Positions 44,900-59,023 are shown, numbered from the stretch's first letter. The stretch: DNA of 64,000 nucleotides from Cenococcum geophilum 1.58 (GCA_001692895.1 KV748188.1:1240001-1304000), one strand, 5' to 3'. Notes: generated from the letters alone by a model not told the origin. Numbers and translations: made by a program.

Positions 44900-47800
44900 T
44901 TAAGTTAATAATAAATAGGTAACGCGAGACTGCCTTATGGACAGCGGCGCGAGTATAGGGTTTATTTCTTAATTACTAGTAAAAGAATTAGATTTGGACC
45001 TTAGCGGCTTGCAGGTGCGCACTATTTAAAGTATTAAAGGTTACCGGATTCCATACTATAGGGAATAGGCTTTTTCCGTGGCTAGCTAGGACCGCGATAG
45101 TCTATGGGACACGCAGGAGATGCGCTTCTATACCGTAGAAATTAAGGGGTATGACCTTGTTTTAGGATACCTATAGCTTTACCAAGTTAATTCGGACATT
45201 AATTGGCCTTTAGCCTCATATTAATATCGGAAGTCTTAACCGCGTATTATGGTTAAAGATTAAAAGACTTTCTTAAACCATATATAAGAAGAAGGGTGGG
45301 TATATACTATATATACTACTCTTAACACTAAGAACAGGGATACGGGATATTTATTTTCGGATATCCGGCTATACGCAGTTAAGGAACTAGAGATTCTATA
45401 GGAATATATGGACTTAGAGGATGTTTTTAGTAAAGAGGCTGCACAAACCTTACCTAATCCTATATTGGTTAAGCACGAGATAGATATAGGGGATAAATAA
45501 CCTCCTTTTAGATCGCTGTATAACCTATCAGAAAATAAGCTGGCGGTACTACGTTAATATATAGTGGACAATCTTTAGAGAGGATAGATTTAGCCCTCTA
45601 TAAGCCCGGCAGGGGCGCCAATTATATTTATACCTAAGAAGGACGGGACCCTTCGCCTTTATGTTGACTATTAGGCGCTAAATAAGATTACTATAAAGAA
45701 TTGCTACCCGTTACCCTTAATAGGGGAGCTTATTAACAGACTGTTAGGCGCGAAGATATTTACGAAATTAGATCTAAAAGATATATACTATTAAATCCGG
45801 ATTAAAGCCGGCAATAAGTGGAAAACGGCGTTTTAAACACGGTACGGCCACTTTAAGTACCTAGTAATGCCATTTGGGCTCACTAACGCACTAGCGATAT
45901 TTCAGGCCTATATTAATAAGGCATTATCGGGCCTATTAGACACGATATGTATAGTCTACCTTAATAACATTGTAGTCTACTCTAATAACTACGAAGCATA
46001 TACGCACTACGTATAAATAGTACTAGAAAGACTGTAGGAATACAAGCTCTATATAAACCTAAAAAAGTGCACGTTCTATACTACTAGCATTAATTTTTTA
46101 GGCTTTATTATTAGCGTTAACAGAGTATTAATAGAGAAAAGTCGGGTGGACGCCATTAGGGAATAGCCCTACCCTACAATATTTAGAGAAGTATAGGTTT
46201 TCTTAGGCACGGCGAACTTCTACCAAATGTTTATTATTTACTACTTATAAGTAATACTCCCAATTACCAATCTACTAAAAGGATCTAAGAATAGCAGGAA
46301 GTTAGGACCCTTTATATTTAGGGAAGCTGCTAAGCAGGCTATAGACCGGTTAAAGGATTTGTTTACGTCGGCGCCTATCCTAATATACTTCTACTAGGAG
46401 CTACGTATATACCTTAAAATAGATGTATCCGGCTTTACCCTAGGGGCAATTATATCTTAATTAAAAGATGGAAAATGGCATTCTATAGCGTTTTAGTTAA
46501 GGAAAATAACCCCTATAGAGCAGCGTTATATAACGCACGACTAGGAGCTGCTCGCGATAATTATAGCAATAAAGCACTGGCGACATTATTATATAGGAAG
46601 CAATTATCCTATTAAAGTCCTTATAGACTATAACAACCTAGAATACTTTATAACTATAAAGGTGTTAAGCGGTCGACAAGCTAGGTAGGTAGAGGCACTA
46701 TTATAGTACGATTTTAAGATTATATACCGCCTAGGAAAGATAAATCCTACTAATGGGTTATTAAGATATCCGGATTACAAGACAGGGAGGATCTAGGACA
46801 GCATAGGGGAAATAATCCCCATATTACAAAATTTGCTTAGGAAGAAAGAAGACTCTTTCCCTAGAACTATAGAATTTCGCGGCAAGATAGAGGTCCTAGT
46901 AATGCAGCTACAAAGCAATATAATTGTAGAGCCGTAGGATATAGTTATAGACTAGGTTATAGACCAAGCAGACGTTATAAAGTTAGCATACCCTAGAATT
47001 AGCGAGAATTCTGCGGGATATACTAGAGGTATTACGGCACCTTTAACTTAACGGCGCATCAGCTACAAGTTCTCGGATCTAAGGGGGATAGGCAAGATGC
47101 CTATCCATAGCATAGCATACTGTATAACGGCAGGAGAATCTACTGGCACTAATGGTTTAAAATGTCTTATGCTATACCTTAAGTCTGTAATAGCGGCAGG
47201 CGAAATAGAAGTAAGTAATCTACATAAAACCTTTCTAGATTTTCTCCTTTAAGCTTAATAAAGGGACGCCTTTGCCTTTAGGGAGAGGTAGAAAGATATA
47301 GTGGAGACTAACTTAGCCGGAGTTACTAAGAAGCTATAGCAGTAAGACTAAAAGGGTCTGTTACGCTTTAAGGGTGCTATATATATCCTAAAGGACTAAG
47401 CGATTTAAGATAAAATTCTAAAGGTCTTCTATAATAACCCTCTTAGGGGTTACTACGGTGCCAACAGGACCCTTAAGGCCGTTTAAAGGAAATACTTTTG
47501 GGATAGAATGTCTAAAGAGGTTAAGGACTATATATTGAGGTGTAATATATACTAAAGGATATAGATATCTAGGCATCGCCTATATGGCGAGTTATTAGTG
47601 CTTTCTATTCCGTAGGGACCCATATTAGAATTAATAATAGATTTTATTACAGGCTTACCCCCTACCAAGATAAGAACTAGAGAGGTTACTAATACTATTC
47701 TAGTAATTGTTAATAGGTATATAAAGTTTTTAAGATACTTTGCTGTTATAATAACGATTACAGTAGCAGAACTAGCAGACCTATTTTTGGAACGGTGGCT

Positions 47801-48724
47801 CTTATTTAGCACGCCAAGGGGAATTGTGTCTAATAGAGGCACCGTATTTAATAGTGCATTTTGGTCTTTATTCTATCTCTTATTAAAAATACGGCGAAGA
47901 ATAAGCACTACCTTCTACCCGTAAATAGATGGGTAAACAGAGCGTCTAAATGCGTTATTGGAACACTACCTCCGCTGCTATATTAATTATTAACAGGATA
48001 ATTAGACATTGTGGTTAGCTCTAGTATAGCATGTGTATAATATAAGCATCTACAGCAGTATAAAAATAACCCCTTATAAAGCATTGTTTGGGGTAAAAGT
48101 AAATAACCCCTAGAATGTTAAGGACATTGTTCCCAAAAGAGAGGCACTAGCAGCGTCCAAAAGAATTAAGTAAATAAGAATTCGTAGAGAAGAACTTAAA
48201 AAGCACTTGCTAGACGCCCAGGCCATATAAAAAAGGTACTATAATAAAAAATATATACTAAAAGAATTTAAGATAGGAGACGAAGTCTTACTGTTTATAA
48301 AAAATATCCGAATAAAACGCATTAAAAAGAAGCTGGATTACCGGTGGCTTGGACCCTTTAAGATAGTTAAGAAAACCAAAGGAAACCAAGCCTATAAATT
48401 GGAATTACCGAAATCTTATCTAATACATCCTATATTTTATATTTCCTTACTAGAGCTATATTAGAGAAGAGATAGTGCGGAACCGCCCCTACCTAGCGAA
48501 ATTAATAGGGAACTAGAATGGAATGTAGAAGATATTTTAGACTAAAGATGGCGCCAGAAGAAGCGCGAATTTTTAGTTTATTAGGAAGGATACTCCTAGG
48601 CGCATAATAGTTGGGAATCTAAGGAGTACCTTCGGCCGGGATATAATACTGCAATTAAAACCTTTCTAAGAACTAAAGGTAAAGACTTAGAAATAGTTCC
48701 GGATATACTATAGGTGAAGTAATA
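44900..48724 (+). pseudogene. G2 pol relic: protease, RT, RNase H, integrase, chromodomain
   Basis: The protease active site DSGAS is at 44940. RT at about 45590-46150 shows [32 protein letters not shown] and IVYLNNIVVYS (a YVDD-type motif with both Asp degraded to Asn). RNase H lies at about 46400-46750 (LKIDVSGFTLGAIIS). The integrase follows from about 47420 (zinc finger, then LIIDFITGLP and ERLNALLEHY). The C-terminal chromodomain at about 48500-48650 (EWNVEDILD, FLVYQ-type strand, SWESKEYLRP) defines a chromovirus, in which that domain directs integration to heterochromatin. All in one frame, with only RIP-type stops. Confidence 0.88.
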
Positions 48725-50651
48725 GGGAAGACCCCGTAAATTAAAACTATAGGAGTAAGTATAGGCATTAAGAACGGAAACGTTTCGCCATTATAATAGG
48801 GATCCTAGAATCCTATAAGAGGAAGCTTATAGGGACCTATAGGAGAACTACTAGGGATACTATTTAAAGAAGACGCTGTATAAGAAGGAGCAGTAGCACT
48901 ATAAGAAGTGGCCTTAGGGATTTAGAAAGATCCCCTAGGGATAAAAGGAGAGTATCTGGCCTGGTACTAGAGATACGCAGTAGAGTTAATAGTACAAAGA
49001 GGAGCAAAAGGACAGCCTATAAAGAATTAGAAATTTTAAGGAATTGTAAGGCACCTATAGGAATACTACCCGTTTATTACATATAGGGATTATAGTAGTG
49101 CACTGTATTTATATAGATTGTTACCAAAGCTTAGAATAAAGGCATCCCTAAAGTATAAAGTTAATTCCTAATAATAGGGCATCCTAGAGGCACCCGAGAG
49201 GCACTATATAAAGCTATTCTATAAAAAGAAGGAAAGAGCTAGGTAATAACTTAAACACTAGCAGCAGCAATAGGAGCCTTCTCTTCCATCTTAATGTTAT
49301 TATTAACGGTATTATCAGCTCCTCTATCCCCAGAAGTATTAGCACTTCTACTAACATTCTTCTTAGAATAACGGGTACTAAAAGGACTAGTACAGGCGGG
49401 AGACTAGCAAGGAAAACGTTTATCTTAACCGTTGTCACTATCTTTAGTATCCCTAAGTTCCAAATCGGCGTCTAAGTAGGGATTAGAGAGATATTAGCTA
49501 AAGGAGTTAGCATAGTTCCTAAGCGAGTTACTAAAGAAACTTACCTGGCTAGAGTAGCCCGCGTAAGAGTACAAATATTATTATTAATAAGGACGAGCTG
49601 TTTGTATATGCGCTCCTAGACACTATATATCTAAGAACATTACGTCTCTATAGTGGTGGAAACCCTTATAGAATTAAAGAGTCTACGAGTAAGGGAAGAC
49701 ACCTTCTATCCCCACCTATCACTATTAGGATATTAGTGGAAATCTTAGATAGCGCGTTAGAGCCTATAAGTCTTATGCGTATAAACAGCGGGGATCTAGT
49801 ATAATTAGCGAAATCTAGAATAGGATGGAATGGGAAATACTAGGACGCAGGTCTTTCTCCTACTGCGATAATAGGAGTACTTAGATTTATTTTCGCCGGA
49901 GTAAGGTATCTTATAGACGTGGGAAGGATCCTACATAAGAGTATAAACGTAGTGACGATAGCATTTTAGGGAAACTGCCGTAAGAGTAATAGACGCTGTC
50001 TAGGGCGTCACCGGGAGATTAATAATACTGCCGCCGGTCTAGGGACCACGAGCCATTATAAGAGAATACTCTAAAAAGTTAGTATTATTACAAGAAGATA
50101 AGGTAGGGATCCTATTACTTATAGACGTGTTATAAGAAGAGAATAAAGTAGCTATAAAAGAATAGCTGGAGACACGGAAGCTAAAAGTGAAGATATAAAG
50201 GAAACAGTCTGCTAAAAAACGAGACAAATAGTGTTGTTAATAAAAAGACGTATAAGAGGCGACAGCTTATAAACTAAAAGAAAATTAAAATAAAGACGTT
50301 ATTATTAGAATCCATTTTAGGTAAATGGGGATNGTNGCTNNTGGACGCGTTGNATAGNANAACCTCNAGATNAACTTATAACAAACTCTTATAATAAGAA
50401 AGGTGAATCCCATCCAATTTTTATTATTATTATTTTAGTTCTATTATAAAGGCATTATAGGGAACTATAGTGGGAAAAGAGCAGAGGAACTAAGGATAAA
50501 GTGAGGTTCTACGCTAGTAAAGAATTAGCTATAAGCCGCATTATGGAGTACCTTTCCACTGAGAATTTCCCTAGTGGTTTTAGCCGGAACTCTATAAAAG
50601 CTTAGTAGAGGCGAAGTTTTGGAGGACTAAGACCCTTGAAGGGGAGGCAAT
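48725..50651 (+). other. Long 3' region of G2 with open frames of unknown meaning
   Basis: After the chromodomain the pol frame continues through GRPRKLKL (an AT-hook-like core) and a hydrophilic Lys/Tyr/Arg-rich stretch to at least 49200, interrupted only by Gln/Trp-type stops. From about 49440 a second frame (+1) also looks protein-like (hydrophilic, Trp-containing), and near 50050-50230 the pol frame encodes a Leu/Glu/Lys coiled coil. One TGA is present in the pol frame near 49950. A cluster of N at 50333-50372 marks poor sequence. The true coding content is unclear. Confidence 0.45.
50333..50372. other. Cluster of ambiguous bases
   Basis: Nine N lie within 40 bp near the 3' end of G2. 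Single Ns also occur at 15644 (VTC4) and 39309 (G1 LTR). These indicate consensus uncertainty, likely from collapsed repeat reads. Confidence 0.9.
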
Positions 50652-51029
50652 TATAACGGAATTTCCTAGAAGGTACATATTAGATGAGATAGAAGGAGGT
50701 CTCATCTATGTTCTAGAAGGAGGTCTTATCTATATTCCAGAAGGAGGTCTTACCTATATTCCATTTACGTCTTAGAAGACACGGTTAGATAGATAAGGGG
50801 TAAAGGGTTTTACTGGCGTCTTAGAAAGATTATATAGGGAGCTAGTTCTCCTCTAGAGAAGAACTAGCGATTAGTCTCTAAATAGAAGTGGTTAGAAGCA
50901 TTTATTCTTTAATATATAAAACTTATTCTACCTTTAACTTACCTTCTATTTACCTTTAACTTACCTTCTACTTACCGGTGACACTGTTGATTAGATAATT
51001 ATACGTTCCGGTCAGGCTGGCCTCTTACA
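50652..51029 (+). repeat. 3' LTR of chromovirus G2
   Basis: 378 bp direct repeat of 43240-43617. The first bases read TATAACGG, where the 5' LTR has TGTAACGG, so the conserved TG was lost by a G-to-A change. Confidence 0.92.
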
Positions 51030-52229
51030 TAAGAAGACTTTAAGGATCTACTTATAAGATGTAAAAGGAAAGAAACTATAGAGGAATTTAGGGCAAGAAT
51101 TACCTTATAGTAAGAATAGAAACTAGATAAGAAATTTAGTATGCTAGGTTATATAAGGGATAGAGCACCTATATAAAGAATTACTAATAGGCCTAAAGTA
51201 GGCATACTAAGAGCTAAGTGGCTTACTAAATTGGAAGAAGAAGAGGATCTAGGAATTCTAACTAGGTTTAAGGAACGATATATAAAAGGCTGTTACGACG
51301 TAGTAATAAAGAGATACTTCTTTATAGATACGCTATATATACTTAAAGGGTTATACTAAAAGTAGTATAGATAATAACATAATGATAAGTGGGAAGATTT
51401 CTATATATGGTTAGATAAAAAAGTTCTTTAAGACTACCTAATTATAGAAAAGGCTATAACTTATATTAAAGGGGCCTTAATTATAATATTAAAAGATCTA
51501 AAGGAGTAATTAAAAGATTAGAGAAGTAAGAGGCAAATCTTAGTACCTATAAATAAAGTTATAACGCTTAGATCGATATAAGAGAGGTTTAAACTCTAGG
51601 ACGAAGACGAGCTAAGAGTTAACCTAAGATATTAAGTATATTATATACTATTATAAATAGCATGCGTAGATAATGCGTGTAATATATATAGAGTACTAAA
51701 GGATAAAAATTAAAAGTATTTAATAAGAATGTATTAGATAACGGATAAGGTAAAATACTAAAACGCTAAGTATATATATAGTTGGCACCTAGTAGAAGTT
51801 TAAAAATAAGGGGACTTAATACTTTAACTAGAAAGATTCCTTATAGAAGAATGCCTAGATGGATAATAGTAGTGGGAATATCCTAAGAATACGTGTCTAT
51901 AGTATATTAAAGATAAAAAGCGAACTAAGTATTAGCCTAAGTTAGACTAAGTATAAATAGAATCTAGCAGCTAATAGTTAGGAAAAGTAAAGGCCTATAG
52001 GACTAAAGGGAACTAGTAGTAGAGCCTTAAACCCTTAAAGGAATTTAAGAATAATACCTAAATTTATAAGTTAAGTAGTAAGATTAATAGTTTAAGGTAC
52101 TAATAGATAGTAGAGCAATAAGGAACTATATCTTGCTAGCAGTAGTTAAAAGAATGGGATTACTACATAGGGAAAAGCAGTATCTTTACCTATTAGTAAT
52201 AATTTTAGGAGATCTAATAGCCTATAGAG

Positions 52230-52651
52230 TGTTACGGACGCTTTAAGTACAATATTACGACTACTTAGAGAGGAGTTGGAAGAAGCTAGTTGGTTAATAT
52301 AAGTACGGTCTAGAATGAAGCCGGTAGAACCATGTAATAAAGAGTGGTAAGCGAGTTATATAATGTGCTACGTATTAAATAAGAGGAATGGGAAAAACTT
52401 ATATACCTTATATATAACACGTATATTACGTATAAGAAGGATTTTATAGGAGTATAGTTATATATTTAAGGACGCTTAGTCCCTACCTAGATAGTTCCTT
52501 CCTTATAGTAATTCTTAGAATATAATTAGAGTTAATCTATTAGGCAACTACTCTACCAGTTATTATTACGTTATTAACTACTTATAATACCTATATACCT
52601 AGCCCATTAATAGGACCTACCGTAGTACTTACTACAAGGTTCTATTATATA
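52230..52651 (+). repeat. 5' LTR of Gypsy G3
   Basis: Aligns with 39078-39490 from TGTTACGGACGC onward. Differences are mainly transitions. Length 422 bp against 413 bp in G1. Confidence 0.85.
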
Positions 52652-53089
52652 ATTACTACCTAGTTACGGTTTTAAGAAGTTAAATAATATGCTACTAAAA
52701 GCAGCCACTATAACGCCATCGATGGCGGCAACTACTTTAAGGTTAGGAGGTAATACTAGTATAGTAGATACTAACTTATAACAACCTATAATAGTTAGAC
52801 AACTATAAGAGATAGTTAATTAGTTAATAGAAAATAATGCGATATTTAAATAAAGGATTAACGGGATAGGGGCGGTAAAGGTTAAGTTACCTTTAATTAA
52901 GAGATTCTTAGGAGAGCGGTTAAAACTTAAAGGATTTCTTATATAAATGCACTTTAAAGTTACGCAAGAAAGAGTAAAACTGCTAATACCTATGGATTAA
53001 ATAGTATATATGGGACTATTCCTATTAGGAAGGGCACTTAAGTGGTTTAAGCCTTACCTTATAGAGATATAAGTAAATGGAATAATAAC

Positions 53090-56000
53090 TACCAATTAGG
53101 ATATATAGTTTATGTTCTTAAGCTAAAAGGGGTTTACGGAGCGACTTATATAAATATTTGGAGATTTAAAGGCAGTAACTACGGCGGAAAGAAAACTCTA
53201 AGACATTACGTAATAAACCTTAGTAATTAAGTACATAATATAGTTCTAAACGCTAGCTATATAAGTTAAGTGGAATAATAGGGCGCTTATGGTATAGTAT
53301 AAGTAGGGACTTAAGGCTAAAGTCTAGGACGTAATTATTTTAATGGAAGATACGGACACCCTAAGGGATTTAATAGATTAAGCAATAAAGATTAATAATA
53401 GGATCTACTAAAGGGAATAGGCTAAGAGAGGTTAGGATAGAGTTTTATAGTTATATAAGACGCAGAGTACGTAATAACTAAAGCTAAGTTAGAAACTATA
53501 GTATAGCGTAGAGCTAATAGACCTAAGTGGTACTAAAGAAACCTATAAGAGATAAAGTAAAAAACTATAAAAACCTAAAGGTTAAGGATCTAGTAATTAT
53601 AGGACTAAGGAGTAAAGGCTAAATTAGGGATCTTAGTAGTAGAAGACATTTAGACGAACTCTATAGCAAAGTTAATAGTTTAAAGACGGAGCTTATATAA
53701 ATTGCGGGAAATAAGGTTATTTCGCGAGGGATTATAAAGATAGTTAGAGTTACTATATAATAAAGGGAACTAGATTAGTAGAAGATATATATAAATAAAG
53801 GGTTAATAGTGTACTACGAGGAACAAAAGAGTGTTTAATCCGAAGTTTTGCGTTTTATTATAATAACGCATACCGAATTTATAAAGACGCTAAGTATAGT
53901 ATAAGCTATTGGCTATAAGAGCTAAAGTTAAAAAGACTTAGAGGAACTAAAGAGTTAAATAAAGAATAAGATTAACTCTATAAGCTAGATTAGGATATTA
54001 CAGTAATATACGGACAGTAATTAGTAACAATAATAATGGAGTTAAAGTACTTATTAATTAATAGCAACGAGGACACTAAAGGAACTAACTAGGGGTATTT
54101 AAACCTTAATAACGCAATTATAGAAGTAGAGACTAAGACCGCTATAGAGCAAGGTTTAGTAACGGGTATTATAACACCGTTAGATACGGCATCTACCGCT
54201 TTATAAGACGGAAGGAAGAGTATCCTATAAGGATTAAGCAAGCAAATAATTGCTAGTACTAATTTACTACTTAATAAAGGCAAAAGGCTAAAGGCTTAAG
54301 ATTCTTAAGATAAGATAAAAGAGATTTAAGATTCTAAAGTTAGGATAAGGATAGCTTAAGGACCTATAATGGATGAAAACTAATAGAGTAGAGCAGCAGC
54401 TTAGTTTAGAGACATACGAATAAGCTTAGGATAAGAGTTTCCTATGGCATAAGATTCTTAAGATAAGATAAGTAAGATTTAAGACTCTTAAAATAAGATG
54501 AGAATACTATAGACGCCTAATTAGACTAAGGCGGGAGCTAAGCTTAAGTTAGAAGTAAGCTTAAAATTAAAGAGTTTAAGGAACTAAAGATTTAGAGAAT
54601 AAATAAAGGTATCTATAGATAGGAAGCAAGGAGCTTCTTTATAGATTAGAGAATCTACGATATAAACAGTAGTTAGATTAGGAGACAGACATATAGACCT
54701 AGAAGACTTACTAGGAAAATATAGTGTTCGGCCTAAAGATTAAAAAGTTAATATTATAATTAAGAAGTATAAAGACTTTAAGGATCTACTTATAAGACGC
54801 GAAAGAAAAGAAACTATAGCAGAATTTAGAGCAAAAATTACTATATAGTAAGAACAGAAACTAGATAAGCGATTTAGTATACTAGGTCGTATAAGGGATA
54901 GAGTACTTATATAAAGAATTACTAATAGGCTTAAGACAGGCATACTAAGAGCTAAGTGGCTTACTAAACTAGAAGAAGAAGAGGATTTAGGGATTTTAAC
55001 TAGGTTTAAAGAACAATACATAAAAGGCTATTACGATGTAGTAATAAAGAGATATTTCCTTATGGATACGCTATATATACTTAAAGGACTATACTAAAAG
55101 TGGTATAGATAACGACACAATAATAAGTAGGAAGATTTCTATATATAGTTAGACAAAAAAGTTGTCTAAGACTACCTAATTATAGAAAAGGCTATAACTT
55201 ATATTAAAGGAGCCTTAATTATAATATTAAAGGATCTAGAGGAGTAATTAGAGGACTAAAGAAGCGAGAGGCAAATTATAGTACCTGCGAATAAAGTCGT
55301 AACACTTAGATTAACACGAGAAAGGTTTTAACTTAAGGACGAAGATAAGCTAAAAGTTAACCTAAGATATTAGGCATATTATACACTATTGTAAATAGCA
55401 TACGTAGATAATATATATAACATATATAGAGTACCTAAGGATAAAAATCGGAAGTATTTAATAAGGATATATTAGATAACGGATAAGGCGAAATATTAAA
55501 ATGCTAAGTATATATATAGTTAGCACCCCGTAGAAGTTTAAGGATAAGGGGACTTAATACTTTAACTAGGAAGATTCCTTACGGAAGAATGCCTAGATAG
55601 ATAATAATAGTAGGAATGTCTAGAAAATACCTATTTATAGCATATTAAAGATAAAAAGCGAACTAAGTATTAGCCTAAGTTAGACCAAGTATAAACAGGA
55701 TCTAGTAGCTAATAGTTAGGAAAAGTAAAGGCCTACGGGACTAGAGGGAACTAGTAGTAGAGCCTTAAACCCTTAAAGGAATTTAAGGTTAACACCTAAA
55801 TTTATAAATTAAGTGGTAAGATTAATAGTTTAAGGCACTAATAGATAGTGGGGCAATAAGGAACCACATCTTACTAGCAGCAGTTAAAAGAATAGGGTTA
55901 CCATACGGGAAAAAGGAGTATCTTTACCTATTAGTAATAATTTTAGGAGATCCGATAGCCTATAGAGGAGGTATTATTAATCTTAAAACGGGATCTATTT

Positions 56001-58161
56001 AGTTAACCATTAAAGAGAGATAAGTTAAGATATCTTTTAATATATTACCATTAGGGAATAATAAGGCAGTACTAGGAATGCCTTAGTTATAGGAATATAA
56101 TCTAAAAATCAATTAGATTATAGGTTAGGTTAATATTAAGGATACTTAACGCCGTAAGATATAATAATAAACTAAGTTAGTATAGTACTAAGCTAAAGCA
56201 ACCTATAAAGAAATAGAGAAAGGGTTAAGCCATATACTAAGGAGATACCATAAGTATGGTAGAAAACTATAGTCGCCGGAAAGTAAAAAGCTATTAGAGT
56301 ATGTAGTATAGGACTATAAAATAGAGTTAAAACCAGGAATAAGTCTAAGATTCTTTCTAATCTATAAGCTTACCAAAGAGGAAAATAGAGCACTAAAAGA
56401 GTTTATCTAAGGAAACTTATAAAAGGGATATATTAGACTATCGCAATCATTAGTAAGTTATCTAGTACTATTTATACTAAAGAAGAATAGTAAACTAAGG
56501 CTGTATATTAACTATAGACAGCTAAATAGCATTACTAGGAAAGATAGGTATTTTTTACCCTTAATTAGCGAAATCTAGGACAGGATAGGCAATGTATAAA
56601 TCTTTACGAAGATAGATCTAAAATAGGCGTACTATTAAATTAGAATTAAGAAAGGCAACAAATAGAAAATAGCCTTTAGGTTAAAGGAAGGACTATATAA
56701 ACCATTAGTTATGCAATTTGGGCTTATAAATATATTAGTAACTTTCTAGAAGCGAATTAACAATATATTAGGAGAGTACTTAGATGAATTTGTTATAGTA
56801 TATCTTAACGATATTATTATCTACTTAATAACTAAGGAAGAATATAGAGAATACATTAAATAGGTCTTAAAGAGACTATAAGAAGAACAGATACTAGTAG
56901 CAATTAAGAAATACGAGTTCTTTACTAGGAAGACCAATTTTATAGGATTTATTATTAAACTAGGCTAATTTAGTATAGATCTAAAAAAGATCGAGGCTAT
57001 AGTAAATTAGCAAAAACTAGAGAACGTTATGTAGTTAAGATTATTTTTAAGGTTTTGTAATTACTATAAAAGGTTTATAGCGCAATAGTTAAAGGATATT
57101 AAGCCATTTACGTAATTAATAAAGAAAGAAGAACTATAAATATGGGGAAAAGAATAATAAGAACTGTTTAAGAAAGTTAAAGGGTTATTTACCTAAGAAC
57201 CAGTTCTTAAAATCTATTAACTAGGATTAGAGACAATTATAAAAATAAATATATTAGACTTTATACTAGGAGTATGCTTTATACAGAAATATAAAGATGG
57301 ATAGTATTTAGTAGCATACTATAGTTGGAAGATAACACTACTAGAGTTAAACTATAACATCTATAACAAGGAGTTATTAGGTATAGTTATAGTACTAAAG
57401 AAATAGAGAGCATTCTTATAAGGTATAGAGAAACTATTTATAGTTAAGACAGATTATAAGAACCTAATAAAATTCCTAATAACAAAGGAACTTAATAGAA
57501 GATAGGTTAGATAGGCAGAGATGCTTACAGAATACCATTTTAAGATTTAGTATACTAAGGGTACAGATAATACGCGAGCCGATACGTTAAGCTAAAAGGC
57601 TAAACTATAGAACAATAAAAAGCCATTAGGGGCTTTACTGCAAAAAGATACAGATAGGTTAATTAGATACAATTATCTAAAGATTACAGCAATATAAGAA
57701 AACTAGACCTATAAGTTACTAAAAGGTAAATAGATATAGAGGATCTAGGACACATAAGACGAAGATTTAAACTTAGAGTAATACGTAAATAGAGAAGCAA
57801 CGTATATACCAAGGTCGATAGTAAAAGAATTTATAGAGGAATTCTATAAGGGAATAACTTAAGGACATAATAGAGCTACAGGCTTAGTGTTAAGACTCTA
57901 AGAGAAATACATTATTAATGGAATCTAAAAAATAGCCAGAAAGGTCACTAAAGAATATCTAGATTGCTAAAGGAATAAACTAATAAGGCATAAGCTATAT
58001 GGAGGGCTATAACCTATTAAAATACCAGAGAGACTATAGGAGGTTATATTATAGGACTTTATTATTAAGTTACTAAAGTCTAAAGACCCTATTACCGGAT
58101 AAGATTATAATACAATCTTAGTAATAATAGATAAGCTTATAAAGTAAAGATACTTTATAGT
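53090..58161 (+). pseudogene. G3 gag-pol relic
   Basis: The gag zinc knuckle is at about 53690-53740 (INCGK, a Gln-type stop, then GYFARDYKD; Cys and His partly lost). The protease motif LIDSGAIRNHIL is near 55840. RT lies at about 56330-56850 with KLRLYINYRQLNSIT, FTKIDLK and IVYLNDIIIY (one catalytic Asp lost). RNase H is around 57200-57600 (IVKTDYKNLIKF). The integrase zinc-finger region begins about 57900 and is cut at 58161. RNase H before integrase shows Gypsy order. No chromodomain could be checked because the 3' part is missing. Confidence 0.82.
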
Positions 58162-58322
58162 TGTCGGGAATAAGGCAAGCGGTCGTCACGTGTCGCCGCG
58201 GCACTAGCGTGGCGAGGAGTCTTAGGCTCCTCGTCCTTCCTCATTCCTATAAGTATATTAACTAACATTACTATAACCTACTCGAGTAGTCGTTATTGGT
58301 GAGTCACCCTATATAACCAACA
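58162..58322 (+). repeat. 5' LTR of copia-3
   Basis: Begins TGTCGGGAATAAGGC and ends ATATAACCAACA (161 bp). Contains a GC-rich CACGTG-bearing block near its start. The boundary is inferred from copia-type ends, since the 3' partner is not in the window. Confidence 0.7.
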
Positions 58323-59023
58323 CTAATTAGTGGTTAAATACATAGTCAACCACAGAGCAGCTAGGTTTTTAAACAGAAGAGACAGTCTCATATAGGGGTG
58401 CCATATGCGCTCATATAGAATGGATCCCAGCGATACTATACTACCTTAGACTTGCAAAAAACTAGTAATAGAAGTGTTACTAAGTACTAGAAGATACCAA
58501 GTTACGTCTATTACGTAGAACAACCACATTTACAAAGACTTAGTCGAGTACTTTAGGTTAGAAGTATTACTAAACCTAGGGTCCTAAGTTAACGTCCAAA
58601 ACGCATTAAACAACCACCTTAACACCCTCCGTGTACCTTTGCAGATTATAGAATTATAATTAATACCTAAATACACGTTAAACAACCTTCATTTTCCTTA
58701 TTTTTCAATTAATAAGATAACAGCCATTATGGCGTTAACCTACCCAAAGAAGTATAAGAAAGATATTAACCTAAAGATATAGAATAAAGCTATAATTGAC
58801 CCTATAAACGCCGAGCAATAGGACCTAAACGGATTCCTATTATACTATATAGTATACTATAAAGACAGCAAATACAACAATACTATGCTATAGTATTATA
58901 TAAAAGAGGACTTTATTAGATAGATAAAGGAAACATAGGTTCCTATAAATAAGGATATTATATAGGACTTCCGTAACTTCCTTTAGGAGTATAGAGTATT
59001 TATCCCTATAGATAGGGGAGTTA

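Larger units (their letters stand above)
43240..51029 (+). mobile_element. Complete Ty3/Gypsy chromovirus G2, RIP-inactivated
   Basis: LTRs 43240-43617 and 50652-51029 are both 378 bp. The target duplication TAAGA is exact at 43235-43239 and 51030-51034, and the interrupted G1 sequence resumes directly after it. Order: gag with CCHC knuckle, aspartic protease, RT, RNase H, integrase, chromodomain, then a 1.9 kb 3' region. A polypurine tract (GAAGGGGAGGCA) precedes the 3' LTR. The LTR itself contains three repeats of AGAAGGAGGTCTYA type. Stops are nearly all at Gln/Trp positions; the original reading is otherwise clear, suggesting moderate RIP. Confidence 0.93.
39078..52229 (+). mobile_element. 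Gypsy retrotransposon G1, fragmented by three later insertions
   Basis: 5' LTR 39078-39490, then internal sequence in three blocks: 39491-39924, 41565-43239 and 51030-52229. The blocks are collinear with the uninterrupted copy G3 (52652-55965), which proves that the intervening DNA was inserted. The blocks cover gag and the start of the protease region. Pol and the 3' LTR are not in the window, since G3 begins at 52230. Coding is destroyed by TAA/TAG codons. It is the oldest layer of the stack. Confidence 0.85.
52230..58161 (+). mobile_element. Gypsy retrotransposon G3, same family as G1, 3' end displaced
   Basis: 5' LTR 52230-52651, then gag, protease, RT, RNase H and the start of integrase up to 58161, where a copia LTR begins. 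Its interior matches the G1 blocks collinearly. The LTR end has mutated from CA to TA. No 3' LTR is in the window; the rest of G3, then of G1, should lie beyond 64000. TAA/TAG codons throughout. Confidence 0.85.
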
